Notes under the pieces: model-generated
Told to the model about the DNA's origin: nothing
Database searches by the model: none
The model's input: the letters and a program-made list of their open reading frames with translations, nothing else
In this document: positions 15,428 through 24,422 of the stretch, piece after piece
Position numbering within the stretch: the stretch's first letter is position 1
Layout: every line of letters starts with the position of its first letter
Made by a program: the position numbers and the translations under genes
Assembly (NCBI GenBank): GCA_003161575.1
Contig: PMOE01000029.1
Span: forward strand, 1 to 37,204
DNA: 37,204 bases
Reading direction: 5' to 3'
From: Acidimicrobiaceae bacterium
GTDB lineage: Bacteria > Actinomycetota > Acidimicrobiia > Acidimicrobiales > RAAP-2

Positions 15428-15820
15428 TCAGGTAAGGAGCTTGGCCTTCTGGCTGTCGAATTCAGCCTGAGAGAGGACTCCCTGGCTCTTGAGGTCGGCG
15501 AGCTTGGCAAGCTGCTCGGCGGTATCCGGCGTCCCCGCGGCCTGCTTGATGTAGTCATCCATCGCCTGGTTCTGCTGCTCGGCTTGGCGGGCCGCCCGTT
15601 CGTGCATCTTGCCGCCGCGAGCGATCAGGTAGATGAAGATGCCGAGGAACGGCAGCACGATGACGAAGATGGTCCAGAGGGCCTTTGCCCCTCCGCCCAT
15701 GTCGTGGCTCCGAAAAATGTCACCGAAAACCACGATGAGGAGCCAGAACCAGATGACGAGGACGAAGAAGCCAAGCATCGTCCCGAACAGGTCGAAGAGG
15801 GGATAGGTATAAGCGGTCAT
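15428..15820 (-). CDS. PLDc_N / SHOCT-domain membrane protein
   Basis: A 130-residue protein. Two membrane segments (residues about 10-32 and 45-68, FFVLVIWFWLLIVVFGDIFRSHDMGGGAKALWTIFVIVLPFLGIFIYLIARGGKM) form the PLDc_N (phospholipase D nuclease N-terminal-like) module. A charged helix follows (ERAARQAEQQNQAMDDYIKQAAG). The C-terminal SHOCT motif is LAKLADLKSQGVLSQAEFDSQKAKLL. This architecture is frequent in Actinomycetota and of unknown role; SHOCT is thought to mediate oligomerisation. ATG 15820 has AGGAG seven bases upstream. It leads an operon with the DUF2252 gene. A perfect palindrome (15966-15984) lies 146 bases upstream of its start. A second SHOCT gene occurs at 24954. Confidence 0.88.
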   Translation of the reverse strand: MTAYTYPLFDLFGTMLGFFVLVIWFWLLIVVFGDIFRSHDMGGGAKALWTIFVIVLPFLGIFIYLIARGGKMHERAARQAEQQNQAMDDYIKQAAGTPDTAEQLAKLADLKSQGVLSQAEFDSQKAKLLT

Positions 15821-15965
15821 TGTCTGCTCCTCATGGGTGTCTGCCTCGGGGCGTCTCAGTCCGAGGTCTGTCACTTCTGGGAGGTGCAGGACGGTCCGTC
15901 ACCTCTGATGTCGGCACCACGCGGGTGGTACACAGGAATCCAACCATGCAGCGCACCACCTGGTC

Positions 15966-15984
15966 GTCACCCTCGGCGGGTGAC
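15966..15984 (-). promoter_or_regulatory. Conserved palindrome, site 2 (upstream of the SHOCT/DUF2252 operon)
   Basis: GTCACCC-TCGGC-GGGTGAC with perfect seven-base arms. It lies in the 232-base space between the LuxR gene stop and the SHOCT gene start, both transcribed leftward. Confidence 0.7.
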
Positions 15985-16052
15985 TTCACCGGAGTGTGCC
16001 TCACTGGCCTTTCATTCCAAGGATCCGCATCGCGGCCGAGAGCTCACAACGG

Positions 16053-18653
16053 TCAGATCAACCCGAGTCCTCGAGCCCGTACGATCGCATCGTTGCGGTT
16101 GGCAACATCAAGCTTGCGGTAGATCCGGGCCATATGAGTCTTGATCGTGTTGACTGAGACGAAACACTGCTCGGCCAGCTCGGCGTGGGTGAGGCGGTTC
16201 GGGAGGTACGAGAGAAGTTCGAGCTCGCGCCTCGTGAGCGGGTCTGGAAGGTCGTTACCCAACGATGGCGACATTGCCTCCCGTGCCCGCTTCAAAACGA
16301 CGTTGCGAAATCCCGAATTTATGTCCGTCAGGCCCATCATCAGGCGGACGATGGCGGGACCGGCCCGCAGGAATACCTCCACCAACGAGTGCTGTTCGGC
16401 AACCACCATCGCCTCAGCGAGATGTCCTACTGCGTCGTCTTCTTGACCTTCGACCTCGGATGCCCAAGCGGACAGAATCAGACGTTCCACCGTGATGAGT
16501 GGTTCGGTGGAGTCGAGCATTGTTGGTGATTCATTGACAAGCTTGCGGGCAAGGCCGACCTCCCCCAACGTGAGCGCTGCAGCCGCGCCCTCGAACGTTG
16601 CTGAGGTCAGAGCCTCTGCGTCCTGTGCGAAGCGACGGGCCCGCTCGGCGGAGCCGTTGAGACGCAGAAGATGGGCACGAAGGGCGAGCATCCGGTCAGC
16701 AACCACCGGTGGTGGAGGCCCCCCTATTTCGCTCTGTGAGTCGAGGATCGTCGCGGTCGCCTCGTTCGAGTTACCAGAAGCGGCTTGGAGCAAGGCGAGC
16801 TCAAGGCGACTGATCCACATCAGCTGGACGCGTCGGTTCCTCTCGGCTCGCAGGGTGCCTTCGTGCAACGACAATGCGGCCCGAGCAGGTTGGCCACGTT
16901 CGAGGAGGGCCAGCGTCCTCGCAAGATAGGCGTCTGCCATCGCGGGATGTGCCAAGGTGCCGGTCTCTTGGGCAATGGTGAGCGCCTCGGCGGCCAACTC
17001 TTCCGCGAAATCGATATTGCCGCACCACGCTTCAAGCAACCCGAGGGAGCCGAGCCCGCTCACCCTCCAGACCGAGTATGCCGCTCCCGCGGAGGCGAGC
17101 CCCCGCCGGAGCCAGGCTCTCGCCTCGTCGAAGTCCCCAGTAAGGAAGTGGGCTCGACCACCTGAAATCAAGGCGATCGTCTCGAGCGACTGGGAATCGG
17201 TCAGATTCAGCACCATCGGGATCTCAACACCATCCGCATCGGCAAGGTCGTTGAGTGCACGCTCGGCCGTCATGACGGACACCTGGGGGTTGTGTCGCCA
17301 TTGGACCAGCGCCGCGAGAATCGTCTGGGCACACGCCCGATCTCCCGATGACGACGTGGGGTGCGTGAGGACCCGCCGCAGCGTGTCTTCTGCGACCGCC
17401 GCTTGCCCATCCGTGACAAGGAGGGCGCCCAGCAGAAGGTCGACGTCGTGTCTCCCCGCGCGCACGGTGACCGGGATCTCGCTGATCCACCGAATCACGG
17501 TCGCCATTTCGCCCTTCTCGTACACATCAGAACCGCGGCTGAGGATCAGTTCCAGGACGCCCTCCCAGTCCTGGGCACGCAACAGATATTCGGCTGCGGG
17601 ATTCACCTCGCCGCGACCGAGGTGCCAGGCGGCCGCCGATTGCAGCAGTTGCCGCTCAACGCCGGGATGCTGGGCCCGAAGTTGGAAGCGCAACAGATCC
17701 CGGAAGAGATGGTGAAATCGGAACCATTCTCGGTGGCTATCCAGCGGCACCAGGAACATCGAGTCGCGTTCGAGTTGGTCCAAGACCAACTGCGGATGGT
17801 GCTCGCCAGTGATGAGTCCGGCCAGCTCTGCACACATTTCGTCCAACACCGAGACGCGCAATAGGAAGTCACGCCGGGCTTCTGGTTGTGCCCGCAGCAC
17901 CTCGCTGCTCAGATAATCGGCAACAAGCCGGTCACTGCCTTGGAACTGGGAGATGAAGGCGTCGGAATCATCGTGGAGCCGCAGCGTCACGCCTGCGAAT
18001 TGGAGGCCGGCAGCCCAACCTTCGGTGCGGTTGACCAATGCGGTCACGCTGTCATTCGCGAGACGCCGCCCGGTGATGTGCTCTAGAAGATCGGCGGACT
18101 CAGCGTCATCAAAAGCCAGATCCGATTGACGGAGCTCAACGGGGTTGTGTCGGAGGCGACGTCTGCTCCACGCGATGGGAAGATCCACCCGTGTCGAGAG
18201 CACGAGGTGGACATTGGCCGGGAGTAACTCCACGAGCCTCCCCAGATCAGCGATCAGCTGGGCGTTGGACAGGTGCTGAAGGTCGTCAAGGATGATGATG
18301 ACTTCTGACAATTCAGCCATCTGGTCGGCGAGCGCCTCAAGAAATGGCAGTCCCAACTGTTCGCCACCGAGGAATATCTCTGATTGGAGGTTTGACAGAT
18401 CGGGCTTGATGTGACCGAGCTCGCCCAGAAGTCGACGGGCGAAGCGAACTGCGTCGTCGTCCCCGGCGTCCACCGAGACCCAGGCGAAGGCCAACTCGCG
18501 ATGGGCAGCGGCCCACTGGGCGAGCAGGACGGTCTTCCCGGAACCGGCGGGAGCGATAATGATGGTTAGCGACTGGCGTAGGGCCTCGTCCAAGCGCCGG
18601 CGAAGGGCGGGGCGGTCGACCTCGTGACCTGGGGCTGACGGAAGCCCAAGCAT
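16053..18653 (-). CDS. Large ATP-binding LuxR-family regulator (MalT/LAL-like)
   Basis: An 866-residue signal-transducing STAND ATPase. Walker A APAGSGKT is at residues 34-41. Walker B VIIILDDLQHL is near 118. The sensor-like HLVLSTRVDLPIAWSRRR and RTEGWAAGLQFAGVTLR follow, both typical of MalT-type proteins. A long region of TPR-like helical repeats spans about 340-790. The C-terminal LuxR HTH (about 800-866) reads DPLTRRELELLSYLPNRLTHAELAEQCFVSVNTIKTHMARIYRKLDVANRNDAIVRARGLGLI. Such proteins are usually activators driven by ATP and an inducer bound to the repeats. The inducer here is unknown. ATG 18653 has AAGGAG eight bases upstream. It is divergent from the sulfatase-maturase gene and lies in the middle of five copies of a shared palindrome, so it is the best candidate to bind them (inference). 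Confidence 0.92.
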   Translation of the reverse strand: MLGLPSAPGHEVDRPALRRRLDEALRQSLTIIIAPAGSGKTVLLAQWAAAHRELAFAWVSVDAGDDDAVRFARRLLGELGHIKPDLSNLQSEIFLGGEQLGLPFLEALADQMAELSEVIIILDDLQHLSNAQLIADLGRLVELLPANVHLVLSTRVDLPIAWSRRRLRHNPVELRQSDLAFDDAESADLLEHITGRRLANDSVTALVNRTEGWAAGLQFAGVTLRLHDDSDAFISQFQGSDRLVADYLSSEVLRAQPEARRDFLLRVSVLDEMCAELAGLITGEHHPQLVLDQLERDSMFLVPLDSHREWFRFHHLFRDLLRFQLRAQHPGVERQLLQSAAAWHLGRGEVNPAAEYLLRAQDWEGVLELILSRGSDVYEKGEMATVIRWISEIPVTVRAGRHDVDLLLGALLVTDGQAAVAEDTLRRVLTHPTSSSGDRACAQTILAALVQWRHNPQVSVMTAERALNDLADADGVEIPMVLNLTDSQSLETIALISGGRAHFLTGDFDEARAWLRRGLASAGAAYSVWRVSGLGSLGLLEAWCGNIDFAEELAAEALTIAQETGTLAHPAMADAYLARTLALLERGQPARAALSLHEGTLRAERNRRVQLMWISRLELALLQAASGNSNEATATILDSQSEIGGPPPPVVADRMLALRAHLLRLNGSAERARRFAQDAEALTSATFEGAAAALTLGEVGLARKLVNESPTMLDSTEPLITVERLILSAWASEVEGQEDDAVGHLAEAMVVAEQHSLVEVFLRAGPAIVRLMMGLTDINSGFRNVVLKRAREAMSPSLGNDLPDPLTRRELELLSYLPNRLTHAELAEQCFVSVNTIKTHMARIYRKLDVANRNDAIVRARGLGLI

Positions 18654-18817
18654 GCCTTCTCCTTGCCCCCCGGCTGAAGATCTCCGAATTCTGCCACTCG
18701 GTACTCTACGTGCCCACGCCGGATGCCCCTCCCATATTTCGAGACGGTACGAGTACGATCCAGATCGTGCCTAGTGTGCCAGTTTCGCTAACCACGAAGG
18801 CTCCCGCTGCGCCCCCC

Positions 18818-20083
18818 ATGCCCGACCCGCGGCCTCTGAGTGCGCCCGAATCCTTCCACGTGCTGGCCAAACCCACTGGACCGATTTGCAATCTTGACTG
18901 TGAGTACTGCTTTTTCCTATCGAAGGAGTCGCTCTACCCCGGCGACCGATTCCGAATGGCCGACGACCTGCTTGAGACCTATGTGCGCCAGCTCTTTGAG
19001 GCGCACGCCACAGCATCTGAGGTCACCATCGCCTGGCAGGGTGGTGAGCCCACCCTGATGGGGGTGGACTTCTTCCGTCGAGCGGTCGGCCTCACCGCCC
19101 GCTACGCCCGCGCCGGGCAGGTGGTACACCACACCATCCAGACCAACGCCACCCTGCTCACAGACGAATGGTGCGAGTTGTTGGCGGAGCATCACTTCCT
19201 AGTCGGGATCAGCATCGACGGCCCACCTTCGGTGCACGATCGTTATCGCGTCGACAAGCGGGGTAACCCGACCTCCGACAGGGTTCTCCGAGGCCTTGGA
19301 TTCCTCGGCAAGCACGGGGTCGACTTCAACATTCTGTGCACTGTCAACGCCGCGAACCAGGACCAGCCCCTCGAGGTCTACCGGTATTTTCGCGACATTC
19401 TCAACGCTCGCTACATCCAGTTCATCCCGATAGTCGAGAGAGACAACGAGAGCGGCTTCCAAGAGGGCGATCGGGTGACCGACCGGTCAGTTGACCCTGG
19501 CGCCTGGGGCCAGTTCATGATTGATGTGTTCGACGAGTGGGTCAGATTGGATGTCGGCACGGTATTTGTTACTCAGTTCGACGCAGCACTCGCCTCGTGG
19601 CTCGGGATTCAACCGGCACTGTGTATCTTCGGCGAGACGTGCGGGAACGCCGTGGCCCTCGAGCACAACGGCGACCTGTATTCGTGCGACCACTTCGTCG
19701 AGCCGGACTACCTGCTGGGGAATATCAGACAGAGCCACATGGTGGAGCTTTTGGCCTCACCCAAACAGCGTGCCTTCGGCGACGCCAAACGAGATGGTCT
19801 TCCCGAGTTTTGCATGATCTGCGAAGTTCGGTTCGCCTGCAACGGCGAATGCCCGAAGAACCGGTTCACCCTCACACCCAGCGGCGATCCCGGTCTCAAC
19901 TACCTCTGCGCCGGCTACAAGAAGTTCTTCACCCACATCGACGTTCTTATGGCCATGATGGCGGGCCTGCTGCGCCAAGGCCGATACGCCGACGAAGTCA
20001 AGGGGGTGCTCGCTCGAGCGGCCCGTAACGAGCCTTGCCCATGCGGCAGTGGTCGGAAGGCCAAGATCTGTCACGGGCCGTGA
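18818..20083 (+). CDS. Anaerobic-type sulfatase-maturating radical SAM enzyme with SEC-C tail
   Basis: A 421-residue radical SAM/SPASM protein. FHVLAKPTGPICNLDCEYCFFL carries the CX3CX2C cluster (Cys 24, 28, 31) and the anSME N-terminal signature. Then come WQGGEPTLMG (SAM Gly-rich motif), HTIQTNATLLTDEW, and the auxiliary-cluster cysteines in CIFGETCGNAVALEHNGDLYSCDHFVEPDYLLGNI and FCMICEVRFACNGECPKNRF. The last 18 residues, NEPCPCGSGRKAKICHG, form a SEC-C zinc-binding motif, unusual as a tail here. It converts the active-site Cys or Ser of sulfatases to formylglycine. The Cys-type sulfatase 0.6 kb downstream is the obvious client. An in-frame GTG at 18710 would add 36 residues that look non-homologous, so ATG 18818 is preferred with moderate confidence. 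Confidence 0.9.
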   Translation: MPDPRPLSAPESFHVLAKPTGPICNLDCEYCFFLSKESLYPGDRFRMADDLLETYVRQLFEAHATASEVTIAWQGGEPTLMGVDFFRRAVGLTARYARAGQVVHHTIQTNATLLTDEWCELLAEHHFLVGISIDGPPSVHDRYRVDKRGNPTSDRVLRGLGFLGKHGVDFNILCTVNAANQDQPLEVYRYFRDILNARYIQFIPIVERDNESGFQEGDRVTDRSVDPGAWGQFMIDVFDEWVRLDVGTVFVTQFDAALASWLGIQPALCIFGETCGNAVALEHNGDLYSCDHFVEPDYLLGNIRQSHMVELLASPKQRAFGDAKRDGLPEFCMICEVRFACNGECPKNRFTLTPSGDPGLNYLCAGYKKFFTHIDVLMAMMAGLLRQGRYADEVKGVLARAARNEPCPCGSGRKAKICHGP

Positions 20084-20456
20084 CGGGATGATCGCCCTGC
20101 CCCAGGGGGTCACTGCTCAGACCCGTTGTTCCGACCGTGAGTCGGTCGCCACTCGTGTTCTGAGTCGGACGGGTCAGCTGGACCGCCCGGATCGCCACTA
20201 TTTTCCAAGAGGGGGCCGATCACCCTGGGAGGGTGACGACTTCGCGAAACCGCTGGTGCATGGTGAACCTCATGCATGTCCGAACCTTCAGGCATGGATC
20301 AAGGATGGTCGGTTCCGTCCCGCTGGGGAGGTGGCTCCTCCCGGTTCTGCAGCCGTCGCTACTCCACGGCGGTGAGCGTTGCCGTGCCACATCATCGGAC
20401 CGAACAGCCTTTTTGGCAGACCGTTCGGCAATGCCGCTCGATCGAGAGGGGTCGCG
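20084..20456. other. Intergenic leader between the maturase and the small gene/sulfatase pair
   Basis: 373 bases without a protein-like frame. It holds the third palindrome (20219-20237). A 7+1+7 inverted repeat (20069-20083) overlaps the maturase stop, but its loop is too short for a hairpin. The promoter of the sulfatase operon should lie here downstream of the palindrome; no clear -10/-35 pair was found. Confidence 0.4.
20219..20237 (+). promoter_or_regulatory. Conserved palindrome, site 3 (upstream of the sulfatase operon)
   Basis: ATCACCC-TGGGA-GGGTGAC. It lies 220 bases upstream of the small gene that is coupled to the sulfatase and 136 bases after the maturase stop. Confidence 0.7.
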
Positions 20457-20723
20457 GTGGGTTCCCAGCAGTTCGAAATTGTGGTCCGGGGCAGGCTCAG
20501 CCCGACGCTGGTGGCGGCGATCGAAGGATTCCACGTCGACCGCTGCGAGCAAGGAATGACCACCCTCGTCGGATGGGTGCCGGACCAGGCGCGATTGCAC
20601 GGACTTCTCAGGCTCCTCCAGGACCTGAATATCGAATTGGCTTCGATAAATCCCGTTCTCTGCCAGGCTATGCCGGCCGACCGGCCCGAGAATGGCCAAT
20701 CACAAGGAGGCGCCCATGGCTGA
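20457..20723 (+). CDS. Small unrecognised protein coupled to the sulfatase
   Basis: An 88-residue protein starting at GTG 20457, with a GAGAGGGG ribosome site six bases upstream. Its body reads like a compact alpha/beta ferredoxin-like unit: FEIVVRGRLSPTLVAAIEGFHVDRCEQGMTTLVGWVPDQARLHGLLRLLQDLNIELASINPV. Strand, helix, strand, helix, strand follow in order, and the VPDQARLHGLLRLLQDLNIEL segment resembles short actinobacterial proteins found near signalling genes. I cannot name a family. Its stop overlaps the sulfatase start by eight bases (ATGGCTGA), so translation of the two is coupled and their products are probably needed together. No signal peptide or Cys cluster is present. Confidence 0.75.
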   Translation: MGSQQFEIVVRGRLSPTLVAAIEGFHVDRCEQGMTTLVGWVPDQARLHGLLRLLQDLNIELASINPVLCQAMPADRPENGQSQGGAHG

Positions 20724-23070
20724 CCAGGCCAGAAACAACCTGCCGATCCCGCAATTGGGCTACGTCGGCCTGACCACCTACGACGCCAAGGATCCCGACA
20801 CAAAATATCCACCGATCGCGCCGCTTCGACCACCAACGGGTGCGCCAAACGTCCTGGTCATGATGATCGACGATTGTGGGTTTGGCGCGTCAACTGCCTT
20901 TGGCGGTCCGTGCAACACCCCGAATGCGGAGCGTCTCGCACGCAGCGGGCTGCGATTCAATCGCTTTCACACCACGGCACTGTGTTCGCCGACCCGGGCA
21001 TCCCTGCTGACCGGCCGCAACCATCACGCCGTCGGAATGGGCGGCATTACCGAGATCGCCACGTCGGCGCCCGGCTACAACTCGATCCGTCCTGACAATG
21101 CCGCTCCGATCGCTGAGATTCTGCGGCTCAATGGCTACAGCACGGCTCAATTCGGAAAATGCCACGAGGTCCCGGTATGGGAGACGAGCCCGATGGGGCC
21201 TTTCGGGCAGTGGCCGACCGGCAGTGGCTTCGAACACTTCTACGGATTCGTCGGCGCAGAGACGAACCAATGGTATCCGGCCATCTATGACGGCATCACG
21301 CCGGTTGAACCTCCCAAGTCACCCGAAGAGGGGTACCACTTCACCGAGGATATGACCGACCGGTCCATTTCCTGGCTCCGCCATCAAAAGGCGCTTATGC
21401 CCGACAAGCCCTTCTTCATGTACTACGCGCCGGGCGCGACCCATGCACCGCACCACGTGCCCAAGGAGTGGAGCGACAAGTACCGGGGGCAGTTCGATAG
21501 GGGATGGGACGTGCTCCGAGAAGAGACACTGGCTCGTCAGAAAGAACTGGGTGTTGTGCCTCAAGACACCGTGCTGTCGGCCCGGCCCGAAGAGATCCAA
21601 GCCTGGGACGAGATCGCTGACGATCTGAAACCCGTGCTGGCCCGCCAGATGGAGATCTACGCCGGCTTCCTCGAGCATACCGACCATCACATTGGCCGTC
21701 TCCTTGACGCAATGGAGAGCTTGGGGATCCTTGATGACACCTTGATCTACCTCATCATCGGCGACAACGGAGCCAGCGCCGAAGGTACGCCAAACGGCAC
21801 GTTCAATGAGATCATCTCGCTCAACGGCGCGTCCGACTTCGAGACGACCGAGTTCATGGCTCAACGAATCGATGAGTTCGGGACTCCCACCGCCTACAAC
21901 CACTACGCGGTCGGTTGGGCGCATGCCATGAACACGCCGTACCAATGGACCAAGCAAGTCGCATCACATTTTGGAGGTACCCGAAACGGGACGATCGTCC
22001 ACTGGCCGAACGGGTTTGACGCCCGTGGAGAGTTCCGGACCCAGTTTCACCACATCATCGATGTCGCAGCCACCATCCTCGATGTGGCCGGAATCCCCGA
22101 GCCGACGTTTGTCAATGGGATCCAGCAGATGCCGATTCACGGCGTCTCGATGGCGTACGCCTTTGGAGACGGAAATGCTGCTGAAGGGAGGGAGACCCAA
22201 TACTTCGAGGTGGCCTGCAACCGCGGCATCTACCACAAGGGCTGGACTGCGGTAACCCGCCACAGCGTCCCGTGGCTGTTCGGTGCGCAACTCCCAGCAC
22301 TCGACGACGACGTGTGGGAGCTCTACGACACAGCGACCGACTGGTCGCAATCCCACGACCTGTCGGCGGACCATCCCGACAAATTGATGGAACTGCAGCG
22401 GCTCTGGCTGATCGAGGCCGTCAAGTACAACGTCCTCCCGCTCGACGATCGACGTATCGAGCGCTTCAACTCTGATATCGCGGGCCGACCGGTGCTTGTG
22501 AAGGGAAAGACACAACTCCTCTACGACGGGATGAGTCGGCTCAGCGAGAACTCCGTCTTGAACATGAAGAACAAATCGCACACGGTGACCGCCGAAGTCG
22601 AAGTGCCCGAGGGCGGCGCGAACGGTGTGATCATCGCCCAAGGCGGCTCGTTCGCCGGCTGGAGCTTCTACCTCCATGATGGGCACCCGAAGTACTGCCA
22701 CAATCTTGCCGGACTCATGCGCTTTTATGTCGAGGGGGACACTCCGGTACCCGCTGGTACGCACCAGGTGCGAATGGAATTTGCGTACGACGGTGGAGGT
22801 CTCGCCAAAGGCGGAACGGCGTCGATCTACGTCGACGGGGAGAAGGTCGGGGACGGCCGGATCAACGCGACGGTGCCGATGATCTACTCAGGCGATGAGA
22901 CATGCGACGTCGGCTGTGACACGGGCACGCCGGTCAGTGAGGACTACACCGGAACGACAAGCCGATTCACCGGCACGGTCAACTGGGTAGAGCTCGAGAT
23001 CGGGAATGACAGCCATGATCACCTCATCAGCGCGGAGGAGCTGATGCGCGTCGCGACGGCGATCCAGTAG
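20716..23070 (+). CDS. Arylsulfatase-type sulfatase (Cys-type, formylglycine-dependent)
   Basis: A 784-residue sulfatase. ATG 20716 has AAGGAGG six bases upstream; an ATG at 20692 precedes that ribosome site and is rejected. Metal ligands begin at VLVMMIDDCGFG (Asp 52/53). The formylglycine motif is CSPTRASLLTGR (Cys 90), the Cys-type C-x-P-x-R sequence. IIGDNGASAEGT (about 347-358) supplies the second metal-binding Asp-Asn, and FYGFVGAETNQWYP is typical of the long AtsA-like branch. The C-terminal 200 residues form an extra beta-rich domain. No signal peptide is seen, so it is probably cytoplasmic and acts on an imported or internal sulfate ester. It is matured by the radical SAM enzyme upstream. 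Confidence 0.93.
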   Translation: MADQARNNLPIPQLGYVGLTTYDAKDPDTKYPPIAPLRPPTGAPNVLVMMIDDCGFGASTAFGGPCNTPNAERLARSGLRFNRFHTTALCSPTRASLLTGRNHHAVGMGGITEIATSAPGYNSIRPDNAAPIAEILRLNGYSTAQFGKCHEVPVWETSPMGPFGQWPTGSGFEHFYGFVGAETNQWYPAIYDGITPVEPPKSPEEGYHFTEDMTDRSISWLRHQKALMPDKPFFMYYAPGATHAPHHVPKEWSDKYRGQFDRGWDVLREETLARQKELGVVPQDTVLSARPEEIQAWDEIADDLKPVLARQMEIYAGFLEHTDHHIGRLLDAMESLGILDDTLIYLIIGDNGASAEGTPNGTFNEIISLNGASDFETTEFMAQRIDEFGTPTAYNHYAVGWAHAMNTPYQWTKQVASHFGGTRNGTIVHWPNGFDARGEFRTQFHHIIDVAATILDVAGIPEPTFVNGIQQMPIHGVSMAYAFGDGNAAEGRETQYFEVACNRGIYHKGWTAVTRHSVPWLFGAQLPALDDDVWELYDTATDWSQSHDLSADHPDKLMELQRLWLIEAVKYNVLPLDDRRIERFNSDIAGRPVLVKGKTQLLYDGMSRLSENSVLNMKNKSHTVTAEVEVPEGGANGVIIAQGGSFAGWSFYLHDGHPKYCHNLAGLMRFYVEGDTPVPAGTHQVRMEFAYDGGGLAKGGTASIYVDGEKVGDGRINATVPMIYSGDETCDVGCDTGTPVSEDYTGTTSRFTGTVNWVELEIGNDSHDHLISAEELMRVATAIQ

Positions 23071-23211
23071 CCGCCTGCCCAGTGGGTCAAGGCTCAGCAA
23101 AGGCACCGTTGGTTGGGCGCTGGCCGGTAGGCGACTGCGTTCTTGGGATCCCGTGATCATTGACCCGTAACGCAACAGGGGAATATTGATGTGGCCGAAC
23201 GGAGGACGACA

Positions 23212-24027
23212 ATGAGCCCGGAGAACGACACGGCACTAGGTATTGTCGAGCAATACGAAAAGGGTGTCGTCCGTAGGATCGCGGACTTCCAAGACCCCAG
23301 GCAGGAGTGGCGCCGTCTCTTTTCCGAACTACTCGGCACGTTTTTCCTAGTGCTGGTGGCCGCTGGCGGGGGCATGATGGGCCATGCCTTTCCGAACACG
23401 ATCAGCCGTACGGCGGCTGTCGTCGCACCAGCCCTCATGGTCATGGCCATTATCCTCTTCATGGGGAAGGTCTCGGGTGCACATCTGAATCCGGCTGTCA
23501 GCATCGCCTTTGCGCTGCGCCGCGACTTTCCCTGGTGGCGGGTCCCCGGCTACATCGTTGTTCAGTTGGCAGGAGCCACTCTGGCCGCCCTGTTCCTCCA
23601 TAACGTCATCAACGTCTCCGCCATGTACGGATCGAACTACCCCGCCGCGGGTTACTCCGCTGGGGCTGCGTTCTGGATGGAGTTCATCCTCACCCTCGGC
23701 CTCGTAAGCGTGATCCTCGGCACTGCGTCGGGCGCGCAAAATATCGGGATATTCGGCGCCCTCGGAGTCGGTGGCTATATTGCCCTCGCCGGATTGTGGG
23801 GAAGCCCGATCTCGGGGGCTTCGATGAACCCCGCCCGAACGTTCGGACCAGACCTGGTCGGCAGCAACTTCACCCATTACTGGGTGTACATCGCGGGACC
23901 TATCGCCGGCGCAGTCGTCGCGGTGGCCGTTGCGTTCGTACTTCGCGGACGGGCTGGGGGTATGTCGGGGTCCGGCGCTGCGCAAGGCGACCTGTTCCCC
24001 GAAGTGGTCGATCCCAAGAAGGCTTGA
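23212..24027 (+). CDS. MIP-family channel (aquaporin/glycerol facilitator-like)
   Basis: A 271-residue channel with six membrane segments and both half-helix NPA motifs: SGAHLNPAVSIAF (NPA 93-95) and SGASMNPARTFGPDL (NPA 206-208). The Arg after the second NPA is the selectivity-filter arginine. A 40-residue hydrophilic N-terminus (EKGVVRRIADFQDPRQEWRRLFSE) is longer than in classical aquaporins. It should pass water or small neutral solutes such as glycerol; the filter cannot be modelled by eye. ATG 23212 has GGAGG six bases upstream; GTG 23191 is an alternative. It lies 141 bases after the sulfatase on the same strand, so it may be in the same operon. Confidence 0.92.
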   Translation: MSPENDTALGIVEQYEKGVVRRIADFQDPRQEWRRLFSELLGTFFLVLVAAGGGMMGHAFPNTISRTAAVVAPALMVMAIILFMGKVSGAHLNPAVSIAFALRRDFPWWRVPGYIVVQLAGATLAALFLHNVINVSAMYGSNYPAAGYSAGAAFWMEFILTLGLVSVILGTASGAQNIGIFGALGVGGYIALAGLWGSPISGASMNPARTFGPDLVGSNFTHYWVYIAGPIAGAVVAVAVAFVLRGRAGGMSGSGAAQGDLFPEVVDPKKA

Positions 24028-24160
24028 GAACTGCAAGCTGCGTTCGCCATTCCTTGGAGACTCCGGCATGCAAGTACCACTTCAGCCATCCGATGAAGTC
24101 TCGTTCGGCGTCCGACGCCCGGTGCCCGGTGCTTCGCGTCGTTCCAGGGCTGTTCCATTA

Positions 24161-24179
24161 ATCACCCATAGAGGGTGAT
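24161..24179 (+). promoter_or_regulatory. Conserved palindrome, site 4
   Basis: ATCACCC-ATAGA-GGGTGAT with perfect seven-base arms. It lies 134 bases after the aquaporin stop and 322 bases before the DUF6325 start. It may serve as an auxiliary site to the one at 24423. Confidence 0.7.
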
Positions 24180-24422
24180 AAAGCGGGTCGGTACGGTCAC
24201 CAGAGAGTGGATGAACCTTGACGGTCCACGGCCTGGAAGCCGACGGATTCGTAGTTCCGTCCGAGAGCGTGGTCCTCTCCGGTGAAAGAGCGCCGACGGT
24301 ACCTCCCGAGGCGCAGACCAAGGGAATGACGCCCATAGGTGATCCCCACTCAGGCGTCTTCGCCGAAATGCAAATTCTTCGTTATGGTGGTGGCCACTTG
24401 CCGTCGCGCCAAACGCCCTCCA

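Noticed and set aside
20069..20083. GTCACGG-G-CCGTGAC at the end of the maturase gene as a terminator.
   Set aside because: A one-base loop cannot form a hairpin and no T-tract follows.
21317..21335. GTCACCC-GAAGA-GGGGTAC inside the sulfatase gene, resembling the palindrome.
   Set aside because: The right arm matches poorly and it lies in coding sequence; treated as chance.
23873..23890. CACCC-N6-GGGTG inside the aquaporin gene.
   Set aside because: The spacer is six, not five, the outer bases do not match, and the bases encode conserved channel residues.
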